NCBI GenBank assembly: GCA_030631125.1
Contig: DAOVLS010000019.1
Span: 1-15,862, forward strand
Direction of reading: 5' to 3'
DNA: 15,862 nucleotides
Source of the DNA: Planctomycetales bacterium
GTDB lineage: Bacteria > Planctomycetota > Phycisphaerae > SM23-33
Below, piece by piece: positions 13,374 through 15,862 of the stretch. Made by a program: the position numbers and the translations under genes. Under the pieces are notes generated by a model. That model was not told the origin of the DNA. It saw nothing but the letters and a program-made list of their open reading frames with translations, and ran no database searches. How positions within the stretch are numbered: position 1 is the stretch's first letter; each line of letters opens with the position of its first letter.

Positions 13374-13529
13374 TTACGCTGAGTCCGCTTTGTTTGAATT
13401 GCATGTATTTTTCATCGGGCAGTGGTTGCAGGGGCCTTTTGCCTTGCCGGTAAGGCTGCGGTAGAGCGACCAGGCCGCACCGGCGACGGCTACGAATACA
13501 ACAATGCCCACTATCACATATTCCCACAT
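13374..13529 (-). CDS. FeoB-associated Cys-rich membrane protein
   Basis: 51 residues, ATG at 13529, 12 nt after the feoB stop. One N-terminal membrane helix, MWEYVIVGIVVFVAVAGAAW, is followed by a short basic linker and a Cys motif, GPCNHCPMKNTC (CxxCx5C), with AAGGG upstream. This is the layout of the small FeoB-associated Cys-rich proteins that follow feoB in many bacteria and are thought to help Feo function, perhaps as an FeoC substitute or metal/redox sensor; mechanism is unproven. It is almost certainly co-transcribed with feoB. Confidence 0.85.
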   Translation of the reverse strand: MWEYVIVGIVVFVAVAGAAWSLYRSLTGKAKGPCNHCPMKNTCNSNKADSA

Positions 13530-13541
13530 GCCCGGTTTCCC

Positions 13542-15728
13542 TTATACCAATCTCGAGCCGACCTGATAGACGATCATCGTCAGCACCCACGCAAGGGCGG
13601 TCAGATAAGTTACCTGGAGCAGCGCCCATCGCCATCCTGCCTCGCGCACCGTTACAGCGACGGTTACCATGCACGGCATGCTTATCAGGCAAAACAGCAT
13701 GATGCAGAATCCCACAAGCGGCGAATATTTGTCGGCGAGTTTTCTGCGAAGTTGCTCGGACTCTTCGTCGGCATCCTCGCCGACCGAATACAGCACGCCC
13801 ATCTGTCCGACGAATACTTCCTTGGCTGCGAACGCTCCAATCGTGGCGGTGGAAATTTTCCAGTCGAATCCGCATGGCTTGAAGACCGGAGCGACGGTCT
13901 TTCCGACACGCCCTATGGCTGAGTGTTCGAGTTCGGCTTCGTGTTCGGCTGCGTCGATTTCGGCGAGCAGTTCGGCGGTTTGCTCTTTGTCGGGTTGGGC
14001 GTCGGCCTGTACGGCGGCGCGCTGCTGGGCGAAAACAGCCCGTTCTTGTTCGTTCAATTTCGGCCAGGACGCCAGCGCCCAGAGGACTACGACGATAGCC
14101 AGGATGATCGTGCCGGCCTTTTTGATGTAAAGCCAGGTCCGCTCCCACATATGTATCGCCAGGCCTTTGATTGTCGGCATGCGGTAGGGGGGTAGTTCCA
14201 TAACGAACGGTGTGGCTTCGCCTTTCAGCAACGTCGCGCGGAAAATTTTCGCACAGAGTATCGCCAGGGCGATGCCGATGGCGTAAATGGCGAACAGCCA
14301 GAGCGCCTGGTTGGTTACGTCGTATATGCCCAATATTTTGAAGAATACCCGTTTCGGGAAGAACGCACCGAGAATGAGCACGTAAATCGGCAGTCGAGCC
14401 CCGCAACTCATCAATGGCAGGACCAGGATGGTGGTAATGCGGTCGCGGCGGGTTTCCAGCGTCCGGGTGGCCATTATCCCGGGCACGGTGCAGCCGAAGC
14501 CGATGAGCATCGGGATAAAACTCTTTCCGTGCAGCCCGATCTTGTGCATCAGGCGGTCAATGACGAAGGCCGCTCTGGCCATGTAGCCAGAATCCTCCAG
14601 GAACGCAATCGCCAGGAAAAGCAGCACTATCAGCGGCGTAAAGACGAGCACCGCCCCGACGCCCTCGATCATCCCATCGACCAGCAGGCTCCGCAGGACG
14701 CTGTCGGAACCCGATTCGCCCCAGAGTCCGCCGACGGTTTTGGCGAGGTCGCTCTTCCATCCGTCAAAGACATCGGCCACCGGATTACCCACAGAGAAGG
14801 TCAGTTGAAATACCAGGAACATCAGCAGTGCGAATATCGGCAGGCCCAGGTAGCGGTTGGTCATTACCGCGTCGATCCTGTCGGAGCGTTCGTGGCGTCT
14901 CTCGACGGACTGGGTAACGGCTTCGGTGCATGCGCCGGAGATGAATCCGTATCGCCGGTCGGCGAGGATTATCTCGGTTGCATCGCCGCAGATGCTCTCG
15001 ATGTGGTGCCGCAGGCGTTCTGCCTCTACCAGTAGTTCCTCGACGTGCCCGCCGCACGTCTGCCGAAGACGCTTGATTGTTTCGGCGTCATTTTCCAGCA
15101 GTTTTATGGCGAACCACCGCGGGCGCCGCTTATCGCATTTTTCGGCGACCAGGTCCGTCAGTTGTTGCAGATGCGGTTCGATTTCGTTGCCGTAGTTGGG
15201 ATGTCGCTGCGATGCGACGGTCTGGTCGTCCCGGACGGCGGCCAGGGCCGTATCGAGAAGTTCGGTGATTCCTTTACCTTTGTGTCCGACCGTCTTGACT
15301 ATCGGTACGCCCAGCAGTTCCGATAGTTTATTCTCGTCGATGCTGTATCCCCTGCTGGCGGCTACGTCCGACATATTGAACGCCAGAACCAGCGGTACGG
15401 ACAGTTCCATCAACTGCGTCGCCAGGTAAAGGTTGCGCTCGATGTTGGAGGAATCGACTATATCGACGACGACGTCGGGCCTGTCGTTCAGCAGGAAGTT
15501 TCGGGCGATAACTTCTTCGACGCTGTAGGCCGTCAGGCTGTACGTGCCTGGCAGATCGACAACTTCCAGCTGGATGCCGCGATGGTTGGCCGAGCCTTCT
15601 TTTTTCTCCACCGTTACGCCGGGGTAGTTTCCCACGTGCTGACGAGCGCCGGTAATGGCGTTGAATACCGTCGTCTTTCCGGAGTTGGGGTTACCGGCCA
15701 GAGCGACTGTAAGATGCTTGTTTTTCAT
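13542..15728 (-). CDS. feoB: Ferrous iron transporter FeoB
   Basis: 728 residues, within the normal FeoB range. The protein imports Fe(II) across the inner membrane and has a cytoplasmic G domain. G1 is GNPNSGKT (12-19), G3 is DLPGTYSL starting at 58, and G4 is NMSD (118-121). A helical regulatory segment follows, then the membrane domain with two Gate-type regions: GFGCTVPGIMATRTLETRRDR with MSCGARLPIYVL, and later FAAKEVFVGQMGVLY. The conserved Cys in GFGCTVP and SCGAR are present. A hydrophilic insert rich in Glu, Ala and Gln lies near residues 565-605, between membrane segments. AGGA precedes the ATG, which is 18 nt after the feoA stop. It forms an operon with feoA and the Cys-rich small protein. 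Confidence 0.97.
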   Translation of the reverse strand: MKNKHLTVALAGNPNSGKTTVFNAITGARQHVGNYPGVTVEKKEGSANHRGIQLEVVDLPGTYSLTAYSVEEVIARNFLLNDRPDVVVDIVDSSNIERNLYLATQLMELSVPLVLAFNMSDVAASRGYSIDENKLSELLGVPIVKTVGHKGKGITELLDTALAAVRDDQTVASQRHPNYGNEIEPHLQQLTDLVAEKCDKRRPRWFAIKLLENDAETIKRLRQTCGGHVEELLVEAERLRHHIESICGDATEIILADRRYGFISGACTEAVTQSVERRHERSDRIDAVMTNRYLGLPIFALLMFLVFQLTFSVGNPVADVFDGWKSDLAKTVGGLWGESGSDSVLRSLLVDGMIEGVGAVLVFTPLIVLLFLAIAFLEDSGYMARAAFVIDRLMHKIGLHGKSFIPMLIGFGCTVPGIMATRTLETRRDRITTILVLPLMSCGARLPIYVLILGAFFPKRVFFKILGIYDVTNQALWLFAIYAIGIALAILCAKIFRATLLKGEATPFVMELPPYRMPTIKGLAIHMWERTWLYIKKAGTIILAIVVVLWALASWPKLNEQERAVFAQQRAAVQADAQPDKEQTAELLAEIDAAEHEAELEHSAIGRVGKTVAPVFKPCGFDWKISTATIGAFAAKEVFVGQMGVLYSVGEDADEESEQLRRKLADKYSPLVGFCIMLFCLISMPCMVTVAVTVREAGWRWALLQVTYLTALAWVLTMIVYQVGSRLV

Positions 15729-15746
15729 GGTTTATATCCTGGACTG

Positions 15747-15862
15747 CTATCCTGGTCGGACGAGTATCCGATGTACCATTCCTCTGCCCAGGACGAACCT
15801 GCTTCCTTTTACCGCGACGATGAAAGGCCCCGGTCCGCGATTGATGATCTCCAGGTTCTCAC
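15747..15862 (-). CDS. feoA: FeoA-type protein, 5' part outside window
   Basis: The last 37 codons are visible, reading ENLEIINRGPGPFIVAVKG and then SRFVLGRGMVHRILVRPG before TAG at 15749-15747. This is the C-terminal beta-strand part of the SH3-like FeoA domain: the (N/R)xxxGPxxVxVxGxxxxLxRxxAxxIxV pattern, here with Met-Val at the usual Ala position. FeoA is a small cytoplasmic partner that binds FeoB. It ends 18 nt upstream of feoB. The N-terminus and promoter lie beyond the window edge. Confidence 0.85.
   Translation of the reverse strand, partial: ENLEIINRGPGPFIVAVKGSRFVLGRGMVHRILVRPG

Noticed and set aside
13366..14406. 346-codon minus-strand ORF within feoB in another frame
   Set aside because: Arg/His-rich out-of-frame product, fully covered by feoB and the Cys-rich small gene.

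Overview
The window reads as a chromosomal segment of a Planctomycetota-like bacterium, probably of the Phycisphaerae/Sedimentisphaerales type. The evidence is two secreted proteins with C-terminal PEP-CTERM sorting tails, two prepilin-like proteins with an N-terminal [10 protein letters not shown] motif and an H-X9-DG type C-terminal signature, moderately high GC coding sequence, and many palindromic repeats between genes. This assignment is inference from gene style; there is no rRNA in the window.

Left part (1-7011): a ParA-type ATPase cut by the window edge overlaps a VanZ-family membrane protein. A 220 bp repeat-bounded intergenic element follows, then trpE (minus strand) with a near-consensus sigma70 promoter and a possible Trp-containing leader peptide. 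Next come accA (minus strand), tyrA (plus strand) and a class V PLP enzyme directly behind tyrA. accA lies between two intergenic inverted-repeat elements of one family (ACCACAAAGGACACAAAG-like arms). This half covers aromatic amino acid synthesis from chorismate/prephenate and the first step of fatty acid synthesis.

Right part (7054-15862): every gene is on the minus strand. In transcription order: feoA (partial), feoB, a FeoB-associated Cys-rich small membrane protein, hemP with its own promoter, a PEP-CTERM protein, a prepilin-like protein, a His-rich FmdE-like lipoprotein, a second prepilin-like protein, an unrecognised membrane protein, a second PEP-CTERM protein, and a CbiX/CbiK-like chelatase-fold lipoprotein. 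Together they suggest an iron/tetrapyrrole acquisition and envelope metal-handling locus: Feo for Fe(II), HemP and the lipoprotein chelatase for heme-type cofactors, and surface or pilus-like proteins of unknown role.

The most unusual content is non-coding or superimposed on coding. (1) Palindromic repeats lie in frame inside dispensable ends of three genes: the prepilin leader, the HemP N-terminus and the PEP-CTERM tail. (2) A ~70 nt element ending in an intrinsic terminator occurs twice. (3) Upstream of both PEP-CTERM genes is a perfect Shine-Dalgarno followed by ATG and an immediate stop codon. (4) trpE has a candidate attenuation leader. (5) A chelatase-fold lipoprotein and a His-rich FmdE-like lipoprotein sit in a Feo/HemP locus. 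No tRNA, rRNA, CRISPR array or transposase gene was seen.
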